This document shows, one piece after another, positions 47,274 through 55,865 of a DNA stretch of 64,000 nt. Location: positions 3,516,001 through 3,580,000 of the forward strand of contig JAYMNP010000001.1 of the NCBI GenBank assembly GCA_036941025.1. The letters are read 5' to 3'. Within the stretch, counting starts at the first letter, position 1, and every line of letters starts with the position of its first letter. The notes under the pieces are model-generated. The model did not search any database. It saw only the letters and a program-made list of their open reading frames with translations, and was not told the DNA's origin. This stretch comes from Lachnospiraceae bacterium JLR.KK002 (GTDB taxonomy: Bacteria > Bacillota > Clostridia > Lachnospirales > Lachnospiraceae). Both the position numbers and the translations under genes were made by a program.

Positions 47274-48098
47274 ATGAAGAAAAGTTTGGGGCTCATAGAA
47301 ACACAGGGGCTGGCTGCCGGTATTGAAGCGGCAGACGCAGCGGTGAAGTCAGCTAACGTGAAGCTGATTGGATATGAGCTGACAAAAGGCGGAGGCTGGA
47401 CCACCATAAAGGTTGAGGGCGACGTGGGAGCAGTAAAAGCTGCGGTAGACGCAGCCCGGATGGCAGCCGCTAAAGTAAACCAGGTAATAAGTACGCGCGT
47501 GATTCCCCGTCCCTCTGCCGGACTTGACATGCTGGTGTACAGTCCGGATACTGTCGGGGGTCCGCAGACGTCAAAGGGGCCGGATACGCCGAAGCCTCCC
47601 ACACCGCCAAAGGGCTCGAAGAAGGTAAAAGAGGAATTGCCGAAGGAGCCGGAGGGACAGGAGACAGAGCAGACCGTCCCGGCGCCGGAACAGGCAGAAG
47701 AAATAAAAGAGCCGAAGGAAGCTCCTGTGCCGGAAACACCTGCGGAGAACACTGAGGAAAAATCAGAACCGAAGGTAACTGAAGAGTCAAAACCGGAGAA
47801 TGCAGAAGCGCCGGAGGAAAAATCAGAACCGGAGGTAAATGAAGAATCAAAACCGGAGAATGCAGAAGCGCCGGAAGAAAAGTCAGAACCGGAGGTAACT
47901 GAGGAATCAAAACCGGAGGGCGCAGAAGCGTCGGAAAACACAGAAGCACCGGAAGAAAAATCTCAGGATACAGAGGATTCTGAAACGGAAGATGCTCAGG
48001 AACCTCAGGAACCTGTAGTTCCGAAACCCACCAGAAAAGCAGCCCAGAAAGGGCGTAAGGGAGGAAAACGGGGCAGTAAACAGGAGACGACAGAATAA
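47274..48098 (+). CDS. pduK: PduK-like BMC shell protein with a long repetitive acidic tail
   Basis: 274 residues. Residues ~1-90 form a BMC-H domain (LGLIETQGLAAGIEAADAAV, DVGAVKAAVDAARMAA, VIPRPSAGLD). The remaining ~185 residues are low complexity: a Pro/Lys-rich linker (TPKPPTPPKGSKK), an acidic Pro/Glu region with three 20-residue repeats, and a Lys/Arg-rich end (RKAAQKGRKGGKRGSK). Enteric PduK carries a short C-terminal Fe-S-type Cys motif; here the tail has no Cys. By position (between pduH and pduJ) and BMC fold it fills the PduK slot. The long tail probably lies free on one face of the shell. Its role is inferred only. Confidence 0.8.
   Translation: MKKSLGLIETQGLAAGIEAADAAVKSANVKLIGYELTKGGGWTTIKVEGDVGAVKAAVDAARMAAAKVNQVISTRVIPRPSAGLDMLVYSPDTVGGPQTSKGPDTPKPPTPPKGSKKVKEELPKEPEGQETEQTVPAPEQAEEIKEPKEAPVPETPAENTEEKSEPKVTEESKPENAEAPEEKSEPEVNEESKPENAEAPEEKSEPEVTEESKPEGAEASENTEAPEEKSQDTEDSETEDAQEPQEPVVPKPTRKAAQKGRKGGKRGSKQETTE
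47754..47933 (+). repeat. Three tandem 60-bp repeats inside the PduK-like gene
   Basis: Units at 47754-47813, 47814-47873 and 47874-47933 each encode 20 residues of the EEKSEP/EESKPE type with only a few substitutions. A degenerate fourth partial unit follows. Confidence 0.9.
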
Positions 48099-48119
48099 GA
48101 CAGATTGGAGGTTATCGTT

Positions 48120-48395
48120 ATGGGTGAAGCTCTTGGCATGATTGAAACAAAAGGTCTTGTTGGAGCCATTGAAGCAGCCGACGCCATGACAAAATCAGCA
48201 AATGTAACGCTGATTGGTTATGAAAAGATTGGTTCAGGTCTGGTGACCGTTATGGTACGCGGAGACGTGGGAGCAGTAAAAGCGTCTGTGGATGCAGGTG
48301 CTGCTGCCGCTGAAAAAGTAGGCGAGATTGTATCACAGCACGTTATTCCGCGTCCTCATACAGATGTGGAGAGAATCCTTCCGAAGGATCTTTGA
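48120..48395 (+). CDS. pduJ: Microcompartment shell protein PduJ (BMC-H)
   Basis: 91 residues, one BMC domain almost the same as PduA of this locus (differences mainly at the ends and [14 protein letters not shown]). Pore motif KIGSGL is kept. The ATG at 48120 is preceded by GGAGG; the earlier in-frame ATG at 48105 lacks one. PduA and PduJ labels are interchangeable by sequence; the position after the PduK-like gene decides the label. Confidence 0.9.
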   Translation: MGEALGMIETKGLVGAIEAADAMTKSANVTLIGYEKIGSGLVTVMVRGDVGAVKASVDAGAAAAEKVGEIVSQHVIPRPHTDVERILPKDL

Positions 48396-48410
48396 GAGGA
48401 GGGATAAGCC

Positions 48411-49061
48411 GTGGAGAAAAGCCAATACGCACAGGAAGAGTTCCTGCGTCTTTTAGTGAGACTGGTGGTAGAGGAACTGTGCAAATGGGAACGTTCTGTT
48501 CCTGTTGGCGTTTCTAATCGCCATGTTCATCTGAACCGGGCTGATATGAATACACTGTTTGGGGAAGACAGTGAACTGACGCGGGTAAAAGAACTGGGAC
48601 AGCCGGGTCAGTACGCTTCTGCAGAGACAGTGACCAGCCAGGGTTCCAAAGGTGAACTGAAACGTATGCGTGTACTTGGCCCTCTGCGTGGAGAATCTCA
48701 GGTGGAAATTTCCATCGGCGACGGTTTTGCCCTTGGTGTGCACCCTCCTGTCCGGGAATCCGGTCAGCTTGAGGGGACGCCGGGCATAAAAATGGTTGGG
48801 CCGAATGGGGAAGTGGAACTGAAGAGAGGTGTCATCGCCGCTCTTCGCCATATCCATCTCGATCCTGCAACTGCAGAACGTATGGGAGTACACGACAAAC
48901 AGATTGTTCGGGCGGAGATAGGAGGTCTGCGCGGCGCAGTGCTGAATAATGTATTGATTCGCGTGTCTGATAAATTTGCCCCTGAGATGCACATTGACGT
49001 GGAGGAGGCCAATGCTCTGGGCGTGAAAAACGGCGACCGGGCATATATTCTTCCGGATTAA
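48411..49061 (+). CDS. pduL: Phosphate propanoyltransferase PduL
   Basis: 216 residues with a GTG start (AGGAGGG upstream). It converts propionyl-CoA to propionyl-phosphate. The N-terminal helix FLRLLVRLVVEELCKWE is the encapsulation segment of this family. The two zinc-binding parts are VGVSNRHVHLNRADM and IAALRHIHLDPATAERMG, with DGFALGVHPPVRESG between them. It lies after the shell genes in the standard order. A propionate kinase is not in the window. Confidence 0.94.
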   Translation: MEKSQYAQEEFLRLLVRLVVEELCKWERSVPVGVSNRHVHLNRADMNTLFGEDSELTRVKELGQPGQYASAETVTSQGSKGELKRMRVLGPLRGESQVEISIGDGFALGVHPPVRESGQLEGTPGIKMVGPNGEVELKRGVIAALRHIHLDPATAERMGVHDKQIVRAEIGGLRGAVLNNVLIRVSDKFAPEMHIDVEEANALGVKNGDRAYILPD

Positions 49062-49081
49062 GGGCAGTGGAGGAAGTGCAT

Positions 49082-49909
49082 ATGGGTTGCGATATCACGC
49101 AGTGCAATGAGACACTGCTTGAATTTGAGAATCTGATAGAGAACGGCGAGAAAAAAGACTGGGAGGGCACTCTGCGTACCGGCGTGGACCTGGGCACTGC
49201 GAACATTGTACTGGCGGTAGTGGACGAGGAAAACAGGCCGGTGGCGGGTGCCACTTTCCCATCAACTGTAGTCCGGGACGGCATTGTGGTGGATTATGTG
49301 GGAGCTGTTCAGGCTGTAACCAGGCTGAAAGGCCAGCTTGAGGAGCTGTTAGGTGAGACACTGGATGCGGGAGCCTGTGCGATTCCGCCGGGAATTCTGG
49401 CAGGTAATGTAAAAGCCATCGGTAATGTGGTAGAGTCAGCCGGATTTCGGCTGACTGAAATTGTAGATGAACCTACTGCAGCCGCAGCTGTGCTGGGTAT
49501 TACGGACGGTGCGGTAGTGGATGTGGGAGGCGGAACCACCGGAATCAGCATTCTGGAGAATGGGAAAGTCATTTATACCAGTGATGAGCCTACGGGCGGT
49601 ACCCATATGACTCTGGTGCTGGCAGGTTTTTACGGATGCAGCACACAGGAAGCTGAGATAATGAAACGTGATCCGGCTCAGGAATCCAATGTATTTCCTG
49701 TGGTAAAACCGGTGGTGGAAAAAATGGCTGCAATCGTCAAACGGAGTCTGGAAGAATACCCCGTAGACACAGTCTATGTGGTAGGCGGCGCATGTTGCTT
49801 TACTCAGTTTGAGGAAGTTTTTGAAAAGTATCTTGGCACCCCTGTGGTGAAGCCGGCAGCGCCGCTGCTGGTCACGCCCCTGGGCATTGCCATGAGCTGT
49901 ACCAAATAA
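49082..49909 (+). CDS. eutJ: EutJ-family chaperone-like protein
   Basis: 275 residues from ATG 49082 (GGAGGA 8 bp upstream). An actin/Hsp70-like ATPase fold is shown by TGVDLGTANIVLAVVDEE and VVDVGGGTTGISILENGKV, with IVDEPTAAAAVLG between them. EutJ is normally named from ethanolamine operons but occurs in lactobacillus-type pdu operons between pduL and pduM, as here. It is thought to act as a chaperone for enzymes of the compartment; the actual client is unknown. Confidence 0.9.
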   Translation: MGCDITQCNETLLEFENLIENGEKKDWEGTLRTGVDLGTANIVLAVVDEENRPVAGATFPSTVVRDGIVVDYVGAVQAVTRLKGQLEELLGETLDAGACAIPPGILAGNVKAIGNVVESAGFRLTEIVDEPTAAAAVLGITDGAVVDVGGGTTGISILENGKVIYTSDEPTGGTHMTLVLAGFYGCSTQEAEIMKRDPAQESNVFPVVKPVVEKMAAIVKRSLEEYPVDTVYVVGGACCFTQFEEVFEKYLGTPVVKPAAPLLVTPLGIAMSCTK

Positions 49910-49922
49910 GGGGGTGAGGACG

Positions 49923-50762
49923 TTGACTGAGCAGGAACAGCGTGTCCATAACATTGTAGCGCAGGTGCTTGCGGAACGGGTGGTAGAAAAACTCGTGGAA
50001 CGCCAGAAACAGGCGCTGGTAGTTTATACCGGATCAAATATGGGCCTGGAACCTGGTCTGGAAAGTCTGCGGATGCTGCGCCAGGAAGAAGGATTTACCT
50101 ACCGGGTACTGCTGACGAGGAGCGCTGCCGGAATATTGGATGCTTCGGCAATCCGTTCCGCCCTGGAACCGGAGGAGTTTTGGGTGGAAAAGCCCGGAGA
50201 TTCGCCAGAGGCTCTGACTGCCCGATACGATACCATTCTGGTTCCTGCTTTGACGGTGAACACCGCAGCCCATGTGGCTGCATGTATGGCGGATACCCCG
50301 ACCGCTGCGATTATTCTGGACGGGCTGATGCGCGGAAAAAATGTGATAGTGGCTGTGGACGGCTGCTGTCCGGATAACCCGGAGCGGGCGCGAAGGGGAT
50401 TTCGCATGACAGAAGCTCTCAAGGAAAAAATGCGGGAGAACAGAGATGCTCTGAAAGATTTCGGAGCATTGCTGACAACTTCGGAGCATTTGCGGGAGAC
50501 GGCCCTGAAAGCCATCATGAGTTTTGTTCCCGCACCTGTTTCCGGAAAACCGGAACCGAAAATGCGTACGGAAAACAGGACGAAAGCGGGAATGGATGCA
50601 GGAAAGTTCCGGGCGGTGCTGGAAGGACGTGTGTTTAGTATAAACCATATGAAGTCTTATCCGGATCATGCTGTAATCATCGTTCCAAAACGGACAATCA
50701 TCACCCAGCTTGCGTCTGATGAAGCTCGCAGACGGGGCATTCGCATAGAGATTGAATCATGA
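49923..50762 (+). CDS. pduM: PduM-like protein with a flavoprotein-type central domain
   Basis: 279 residues from a TTG at 49923 (GGGGGTGAGG upstream; the GTG at 49914 lies inside that site). An N-terminal helix HNIVAQVLAERVVEKLVERQ looks like an encapsulation peptide. Residues ~30-200 resemble the flavoprotein (PPC decarboxylase-like) fold, with ILVPALTVNTAAHVAACMAD. The C-terminal part, DHAVIIVPKRTIITQLASDE followed by RRRGIRIEIE, resembles the end of enteric PduM, a ~163-residue microcompartment protein needed for normal assembly. The position between eutJ and pduN matches PduM. The central domain would make it much larger than enteric PduM. Confidence 0.7.
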   Translation: MTEQEQRVHNIVAQVLAERVVEKLVERQKQALVVYTGSNMGLEPGLESLRMLRQEEGFTYRVLLTRSAAGILDASAIRSALEPEEFWVEKPGDSPEALTARYDTILVPALTVNTAAHVAACMADTPTAAIILDGLMRGKNVIVAVDGCCPDNPERARRGFRMTEALKEKMRENRDALKDFGALLTTSEHLRETALKAIMSFVPAPVSGKPEPKMRTENRTKAGMDAGKFRAVLEGRVFSINHMKSYPDHAVIIVPKRTIITQLASDEARRRGIRIEIES

Positions 50763-50775
50763 GGCAGGTGGAATA

Positions 50776-51042
50776 ATGTATCTGGGAAGAGTAATTGGAA
50801 CTGTAGTTTCTACCAGTAAGAATGAGAATCTGATTGGCATGAAGCTGTTGATGGTTGAAAAACTGACAGAACGTCTGGAACGGGAAGGCTCAACAGAAAT
50901 TGCGGTAGATTCCGTAGGAGCTGGTACCGGAGAAATTGTAATTGTTTGTAAGGGCAGTTCAGCCCGTTATGTATTTGGTGATGGATCGGCTCCGGTGGAT
51001 ACATCCATCGTGGGTATTGTAGACTCTGTGGAGGTGAGCTGA
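50776..51042 (+). CDS. pduN: Microcompartment vertex protein PduN (BMC-P)
   Basis: 88 residues, EutN/CcmL family, which forms pentamers that close the vertices of the shell. Hallmarks are YLGRVIGTVVSTSKNENLIG and VDSVGAGTGEIVIVCKGSSA. The ATG at 50776 has AGGTGGA upstream; the earlier in-frame ATG lies within the preceding gene. Its stop overlaps the pduO start by one base. Confidence 0.95.
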   Translation: MYLGRVIGTVVSTSKNENLIGMKLLMVEKLTERLEREGSTEIAVDSVGAGTGEIVIVCKGSSARYVFGDGSAPVDTSIVGIVDSVEVS

Positions 51043-52025
51043 TGGCAAATTTGTATACAAAAACCGGAGATAAAGGTCAGACCAGTCTGGTTGGCGGATC
51101 AAGAGTCAGCAAATCAGACCTTCAGGTAGAGTGTTACGGCACCATTGATGAAGCGAATTCCATGCTGGGTCTGGCCCGTTCCAATACGTGCCATGAGTAT
51201 ATCCGAACCACCATATATACAATTCAGGGAAGGCTGTTTTCCCTGGGGGCAGAACTGGCCAGCGACGGAGAAGGCGCTTCCAGACTGAAAGAAACAATTT
51301 CAGAAGAGGATGTGGCTTTTCTGGAACATGTGGTAGATACATGTACGGAGACCACCGGGAAGATGACTCATTTTGTGATTCCCGGTGTGGATACGGCATC
51401 GTCTGCCCTCCATGTAGCCCGGACCATCGTACGGCGTGCGGAACGGCGCATGGTGGAGCTGTCAGGCAGTTCCCCTGTGCGCGAGGTACTGATGCGTTAC
51501 GTGAACCGTTTATCTGATGCTGTTTATGCCATGGCACGTCTTCAGGAAGAGACGATGGGCCAGGAACAGATGAAAGAAAAAGTGACGGCGGTGGTAAAAG
51601 ATATACTGGCAAAGTATACGGACAGTCTCCCTCCCATGTCCCTGGAAGTTCTGAAACGAATGGCAGAGAGAGCCGGAGAAAAATCACGGATGCTTGGCGT
51701 ACCGGTAGTATTTTCCGCTGTTGACAACGGAGGAAATCTGCTGTTGCTTGAGCGGATGGAAGGTGCGTTGCCAGGCAGCGTGGAAGTATCGGCCGGCAAG
51801 GCATATACGGCCAATGCATTTCATATGCCTACCCATGAACTGGGTCAGGCTGCACGGCCGGACGGTCCCCTCTACGGAATTGAGAATGCCGCGCCAGGAA
51901 AGATTATCCTGTTTGGAGGCGGTTTTCCTTATGTAGTGGATGGTCAGGTTGTGGGAGGCATTGGCGTATCCGGCGGAACGGTGGAGCAGGATATGGAGAT
52001 TGCACGTTATGCAATGTCTGTTTAA
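51042..52025 (+). CDS. pduO: Cobalamin adenosyltransferase PduO with C-terminal GlcG/HbpS domain
   Basis: 327 residues. The N-terminal ~185 residues are a PduO-type ATP:cob(I)alamin adenosyltransferase (LYTKTGDKGQTSLVGGSRVS at the ATP site, RTIVRRAERRMVEL and YVNRLSDAVYAMARL). The C-terminal ~140 residues are a GlcG/HbpS-type (DUF336) domain (FSAVDNGGNLLLLERMEG, GGIGVSGGTVEQDMEIA), which binds heme or cobalamin in related proteins. It supplies adenosylcobalamin to the dehydratase. The two-domain form matches enteric PduO. Confidence 0.94.
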   Translation: MANLYTKTGDKGQTSLVGGSRVSKSDLQVECYGTIDEANSMLGLARSNTCHEYIRTTIYTIQGRLFSLGAELASDGEGASRLKETISEEDVAFLEHVVDTCTETTGKMTHFVIPGVDTASSALHVARTIVRRAERRMVELSGSSPVREVLMRYVNRLSDAVYAMARLQEETMGQEQMKEKVTAVVKDILAKYTDSLPPMSLEVLKRMAERAGEKSRMLGVPVVFSAVDNGGNLLLLERMEGALPGSVEVSAGKAYTANAFHMPTHELGQAARPDGPLYGIENAAPGKIILFGGGFPYVVDGQVVGGIGVSGGTVEQDMEIARYAMSV

Positions 52026-52037
52026 GGAGGGAAAGCA

Positions 52038-53453
52038 ATGAATATTGATGAACGCGTAGTAGCGGGCATAGTGAATGCAGTCCTGGGACGACTGGATGAT
52101 GTTTCCAATCCGGCTGCGGAAGCAGGAGGCGGAAACTGGGGCATCTTTGAAAGCATGAATGACGCGGTAGAGGCTGCTGCTGCTGCGCAGAAGAAATACA
52201 TGAACTGCACCATGCATGACAGAGCGGCTTATGTACAGGCAATCCGCGATGTGGTGCTGAAGCAGGAGAACCTGGAATATATTTCCCGCCAGTCCGTGGA
52301 AGAGACTGAAATGGGAAATTATGAGCACAAATTAATTAAGAACCGGCTTGCAGCTACAAAAACGCCGGGAATAGAAGATCTGACCACAGACGCCATGTCA
52401 GGCGATGACGGTCTTACACTTGTGGAGTATTCTCCTTTTGGGGTAATCGGGGCAATTACACCTACCACGAATCCCACGGAGACAATTATCTGTAACTCTA
52501 TCGGAATGCTGGCTGCAGGAAACAGTGTGGTATTCAGCCCACATCCCAGGGCAAAAAATGTTTCCCTGCATCTGGTAAGGCTGATTAACCGTGCGCTGGC
52601 TGAAGCAGGCGCTCCGGCCAATCTTGTAGTTACCGTATCACAGCCCTCCATAGAGAATACAAATGCCATGATGAACCATCCCATGGTTCGGATGCTGGTG
52701 GCAACAGGCGGCCCCGGCATTGTGAAGACCGTACTTTCCAGCGGCAAGAAAGCCATCGGCGCAGGCGCAGGCAATCCTCCTGTAGTGGTGGATGAAACTG
52801 CCAACATCGAAAAAGCGGGAAAAGATATTATCGACGGCTGCTGCTTCGATAACAATCTGCCCTGTATTGCAGAGAAAGAAGTTATTGTGGTAGACTCTGC
52901 GGCAGATTATCTGATTTTCAATATGAAGAAAAACGGCGCATACGAAGTGAAAGATCCGGAAATTATTGACAGAATTGTCAAACTGGTGGTTCAGGAGAAC
53001 GGAAAGAGTCCGGTGACGTCCTTTGTCGGCAAAAGCGCAAAATATATTTTAGAGCAGGTGGGCGTTCAGGTGGATGATGATGTGAGAGTTATCATTGCCC
53101 AGACCAAAGAGGATCATCCTTTTGTACAGGTAGAGCTGATGATGCCTATTCTGCCCATAGTGCGGGTACCTGATGTGGATGCCGGAATTGAGATGGCTGT
53201 CCGTGTGGAACATGGCAACCGTCATACAGCCATGATGCATTCCCGCAATGTAGATAAGCTGACCAAAATGGCCAAGTTGATACAGACAACAATTTTTGTG
53301 AAAAACGGCCCTTCTTATGCCGGAATCGGCGTGGGCGGTGAAGGTTATACAACATTTACCATTGCCGGACCTACCGGAGAGGGACTTACTTCAGCCAAAT
53401 CCTTTGCCCGGAGGCGCAGATGCGTACTGGTCGGAGGAATGGACGTACGTTGA
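52038..53453 (+). CDS. pduP: CoA-acylating propionaldehyde dehydrogenase PduP
   Basis: 471 residues. It oxidises propionaldehyde (or 3-hydroxypropionaldehyde) to the acyl-CoA with NAD+. The N-terminal helix ERVVAGIVNAVLGRLDDV is the known type of encapsulation signal, followed by a short linker. The aldehyde dehydrogenase fold shows PTTNPTETIICNSIGMLAAG, GAGAGNPPVVVDETANIEKA and the catalytic Cys in FDNNLPCIAEKEV. AAGGAGG precedes the ATG. It follows pduO as in other pdu loci. Confidence 0.95.
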   Translation: MNIDERVVAGIVNAVLGRLDDVSNPAAEAGGGNWGIFESMNDAVEAAAAAQKKYMNCTMHDRAAYVQAIRDVVLKQENLEYISRQSVEETEMGNYEHKLIKNRLAATKTPGIEDLTTDAMSGDDGLTLVEYSPFGVIGAITPTTNPTETIICNSIGMLAAGNSVVFSPHPRAKNVSLHLVRLINRALAEAGAPANLVVTVSQPSIENTNAMMNHPMVRMLVATGGPGIVKTVLSSGKKAIGAGAGNPPVVVDETANIEKAGKDIIDGCCFDNNLPCIAEKEVIVVDSAADYLIFNMKKNGAYEVKDPEIIDRIVKLVVQENGKSPVTSFVGKSAKYILEQVGVQVDDDVRVIIAQTKEDHPFVQVELMMPILPIVRVPDVDAGIEMAVRVEHGNRHTAMMHSRNVDKLTKMAKLIQTTIFVKNGPSYAGIGVGGEGYTTFTIAGPTGEGLTSAKSFARRRRCVLVGGMDVR

Positions 53454-53469
53454 TCAGGGAGGTGCTCCT

Positions 53470-54795
53470 ATGCAGGAAAATTTAACAGCTTTGGTGGAAA
53501 GCGCCGGTATTGTCGGTGCAGGAGGCGCAGGGTTCCCCACCCATGTGAAGCTGAATGCCAAAGCAGATACCGTAATTATCAACGGGGCTGAGTGTGAGCC
53601 GCTCCTGCGGGTAGACCAGCAGCTTATGGCAGGGCAGGCCAGAAGGCTGCTGACTGCTTTAGACAAAATTGTTGCACATCTGGGGGCAGAGGAAGGCGTT
53701 GTAGCGCTGAAAGAGCATTATCATACTGCTGCCGAAGCATTGCAGCGTGAACTGGTAAATTATCCGAAACTGCGGCTTCATCTGCTGGGAGCTTTTTACC
53801 CGGCAGGTGATGAGCAGGTTATCGTTTATGAGGTTACAGGAAGAGTGGTACCGGAGGGAGGCATTCCCATAAATGTTGGCGTTGTGGTAACCAATGTGGA
53901 GACTGCCCTGAATGTGCTGGATGCTGTGGACGGCCATCCGGTTACTGAAAAATATGTGACATTAACCGGTGCTGTACGTACGCCGAAAACCGTCAGAGTT
54001 CCGCTGGGTATTACCGTAGCGGAAGCACTGGAACTGGCAGGCGGTCCTGTTGTGGCAGATTACCGCATTGTAAACGGTGGCCCCATGATGGGACGTATTG
54101 TTCCGCCGGAAAGTGCAATCACAAAGACTACAAAAGGGCTTATAGTGGTTCCGGCCGGTCATCCCCTTCTGAACAGCCTGGAGCGTCCGCTGGGTCTTTC
54201 CCTGCGGCAGGCGGCAACTGCATGTATGCAGTGTTCCCTGTGCTCCGAAGTCTGTCCGCGGGGACTGCTGGGACACCGTATTCAGCCTCATAAACTGATG
54301 CGTATTGCAGCCTATGGCAGCATGTGTGATCCGGCCCAGACCCCCATGAACGCTTATCTCTGCTGCGGCTGCCGCCTGTGTGAGTATGCCTGTGTGATGG
54401 GCCTTCAGCCCTGGAAGCTGAACGGCAATCTGAAGGGTATTCTGGGTGAGCAGGGTATTCGCAACAGTCTGAACAACAAACCGGAGCACGGTGCGCCTTT
54501 CCGGGAGTACAAACGCTATCCGGTCCATAAGCTCATCCATCAGCTGGGACTTGCATCCTATGACGTGGATGCGCCGATGGATGAAACTGCCGCGCCTGTC
54601 TTTGCAAAAGTTACGCTGCCTCTTCGGCAGAACGTGGGAGCGCCGGCTGAACCGGTGGTGCAGGCAGGCAGCAAGGTGGAAAAAGGTGATTTGATTGCCC
54701 GTATTCCGGAGGGCAAGCTGGGAGCAAACCTTCATGCCAGCATCTCCGGTACGGTGACAGATGTCAGCAATGACAGCATTGTGATTCAGGCGTAA
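53470..54795 (+). CDS. pduS: Cobalamin reductase PduS (RnfC-like)
   Basis: 441 residues from ATG 53470 (GGGAGGTG upstream); the longer in-frame ORF beginning at 53317 overlaps pduP and is spurious. This flavin and Fe-S protein reduces cob(III)alamin for PduO. The N-terminal RnfC-like part shows GIVGAGGAGFPTHVKL (FMN/NADH site). Two 4Fe-4S clusters are evident from CMQCSLCSEVC and CCGCRLCEYAC, each CxxCxxCxxxC. A C-terminal barrel-sandwich hybrid-like part (PVVQAGSKVEKGDLIARIPE) matches family members. Confidence 0.94.
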   Translation: MQENLTALVESAGIVGAGGAGFPTHVKLNAKADTVIINGAECEPLLRVDQQLMAGQARRLLTALDKIVAHLGAEEGVVALKEHYHTAAEALQRELVNYPKLRLHLLGAFYPAGDEQVIVYEVTGRVVPEGGIPINVGVVVTNVETALNVLDAVDGHPVTEKYVTLTGAVRTPKTVRVPLGITVAEALELAGGPVVADYRIVNGGPMMGRIVPPESAITKTTKGLIVVPAGHPLLNSLERPLGLSLRQAATACMQCSLCSEVCPRGLLGHRIQPHKLMRIAAYGSMCDPAQTPMNAYLCCGCRLCEYACVMGLQPWKLNGNLKGILGEQGIRNSLNNKPEHGAPFREYKRYPVHKLIHQLGLASYDVDAPMDETAAPVFAKVTLPLRQNVGAPAEPVVQAGSKVEKGDLIARIPEGKLGANLHASISGTVTDVSNDSIVIQA

Positions 54796-54852
54796 GAGAT
54801 AGATTTTGCTGTCAGTCTGATGGGCTGGCAGCAGGTGAGAAAGGATATGCGT

Positions 54853-55401
54853 ATGGGAAAGTCAATTGGATTATTGGAGCTGAAAAGCATTCCTGCAGGC
54901 GTACAGTCGGCAGATGAGATGCTTAAGGCTGCGGACGTGGAGCTGTTGGTAGCGACTGCTATCTGCCCCGGAAAATATATTATTATCATCAGCGGACAGG
55001 TAGGGGCGGTAAAAAGCTCTATGGAAAAGGGCAGGCAGATGGCGGGGACTTTCCTTATCTGCCATCATATTATCAACAATGTCCATGTATCTGTACCGTC
55101 AGCTCTGGTGGGCACCGTTGATGTGGAACATGTGACAGCCCTGGGTATGCTGGAAACCATGTCAGCACTGACCGCAGTTCGTGCCGCAGATATTGCTGCG
55201 AAAGCATCCAACATTACCCTCATGGAAGTCCGGGTAGCCAGAGGCCTGGGAGGGAAAGGATATCTGATTTTCACAGGCGAGGTTTCTGCTGTAAAATCGG
55301 CACTGAATTCCTGCATCACGCAGTTAGCAGATGCAGGCGATATCACCAGCAGTTGTGTCATTCCGTCGCCCCATAAAGGCCTGCTTGAAAAACTGATATG
55401 A
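54853..55401 (+). CDS. pduT: Fe-S cluster-binding shell protein PduT (BMC-T)
   Basis: 182 residues from ATG 54853 (GAAAGGA 8 bp upstream; earlier in-frame starts have poor spacing). It has two BMC domains (IGLLELKSIPAGVQSADEML and LGMLETMSALTAVRAADIAA). Cys38 in VATAICPGK is at the same position as the Cys38 of enteric PduT, which together from three subunits binds a central 4Fe-4S cluster. It is thought to conduct electrons through the shell, and it is adjacent to the Fe-S reductase PduS. Confidence 0.93.
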   Translation: MGKSIGLLELKSIPAGVQSADEMLKAADVELLVATAICPGKYIIIISGQVGAVKSSMEKGRQMAGTFLICHHIINNVHVSVPSALVGTVDVEHVTALGMLETMSALTAVRAADIAAKASNITLMEVRVARGLGGKGYLIFTGEVSAVKSALNSCITQLADAGDITSSCVIPSPHKGLLEKLI

Positions 55402-55478
55402 TACGGTAATGCGGTGTAATGTTTTCCATGGCAATCCATGAGGTTGCCGGAAAATGAAAGAAAAGGAGTGAGTTGGCA

Positions 55479-55865
55479 ATGGATATGAATCTTTTGGATA
55501 TTGGCGCGTCTGCGGAGGGCAAGCTGCGTATTATTCAGGAAACAGTTCCCGGTAAACAGGTCACACTGGCGCATATTATTGCCAGTCCTGGCGAAATTAT
55601 CTACCAGAAGCTGGGCTTGAACCCGGAGCTGGATTATAAGCAGTCGGCGATTGGAATTTTAAGTATGTGTCCATCTGAGATATCCGTAATTGCCGGCGAT
55701 ATCGCACTGAAAACCTCTTCGATTGAGATTGGCTTTATTGACCGATTCAGCGGAACGCTGATTTTTACAGGACGGATTTCCAATGTTCAGTCCGCAGTTT
55801 CCAATATTCTGGCCTATCTGAAAAATCGTTTGGGTTTTACAGTCTGTGAGATTACAAGAACATGA
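55479..55865 (+). CDS. pduU: Circularly permuted shell protein PduU
   Basis: 128 residues, EutS/PduU family. The N-terminal RIIQETVPGKQVTLAHIIA forms the beta-barrel cap strand region of this permuted BMC protein, followed by SAIGILSMCPSEISVIAGDI and EIGFIDRFSGTLIFTGRISN; the end VCEITRT is typical. The chosen ATG has GGAGTGAG upstream. The last bases overlap pduV (ATGA), the usual neighbour, whose product is thought to bind PduU. Confidence 0.94.
   Translation: MDMNLLDIGASAEGKLRIIQETVPGKQVTLAHIIASPGEIIYQKLGLNPELDYKQSAIGILSMCPSEISVIAGDIALKTSSIEIGFIDRFSGTLIFTGRISNVQSAVSNILAYLKNRLGFTVCEITRT

Noticed and set aside
47246..47941. Ser/Phe/Gly-repeat protein on the minus strand
   Set aside because: The repeats are the complement of the acidic tandem repeats of the PduK-like gene, which has a ribosome binding site, BMC domain and operon context.
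53317..53469. N-terminal extension of PduS
   Set aside because: It overlaps the conserved end of pduP. The ATG at 53470 has a strong ribosome binding site and matches the usual PduS start.
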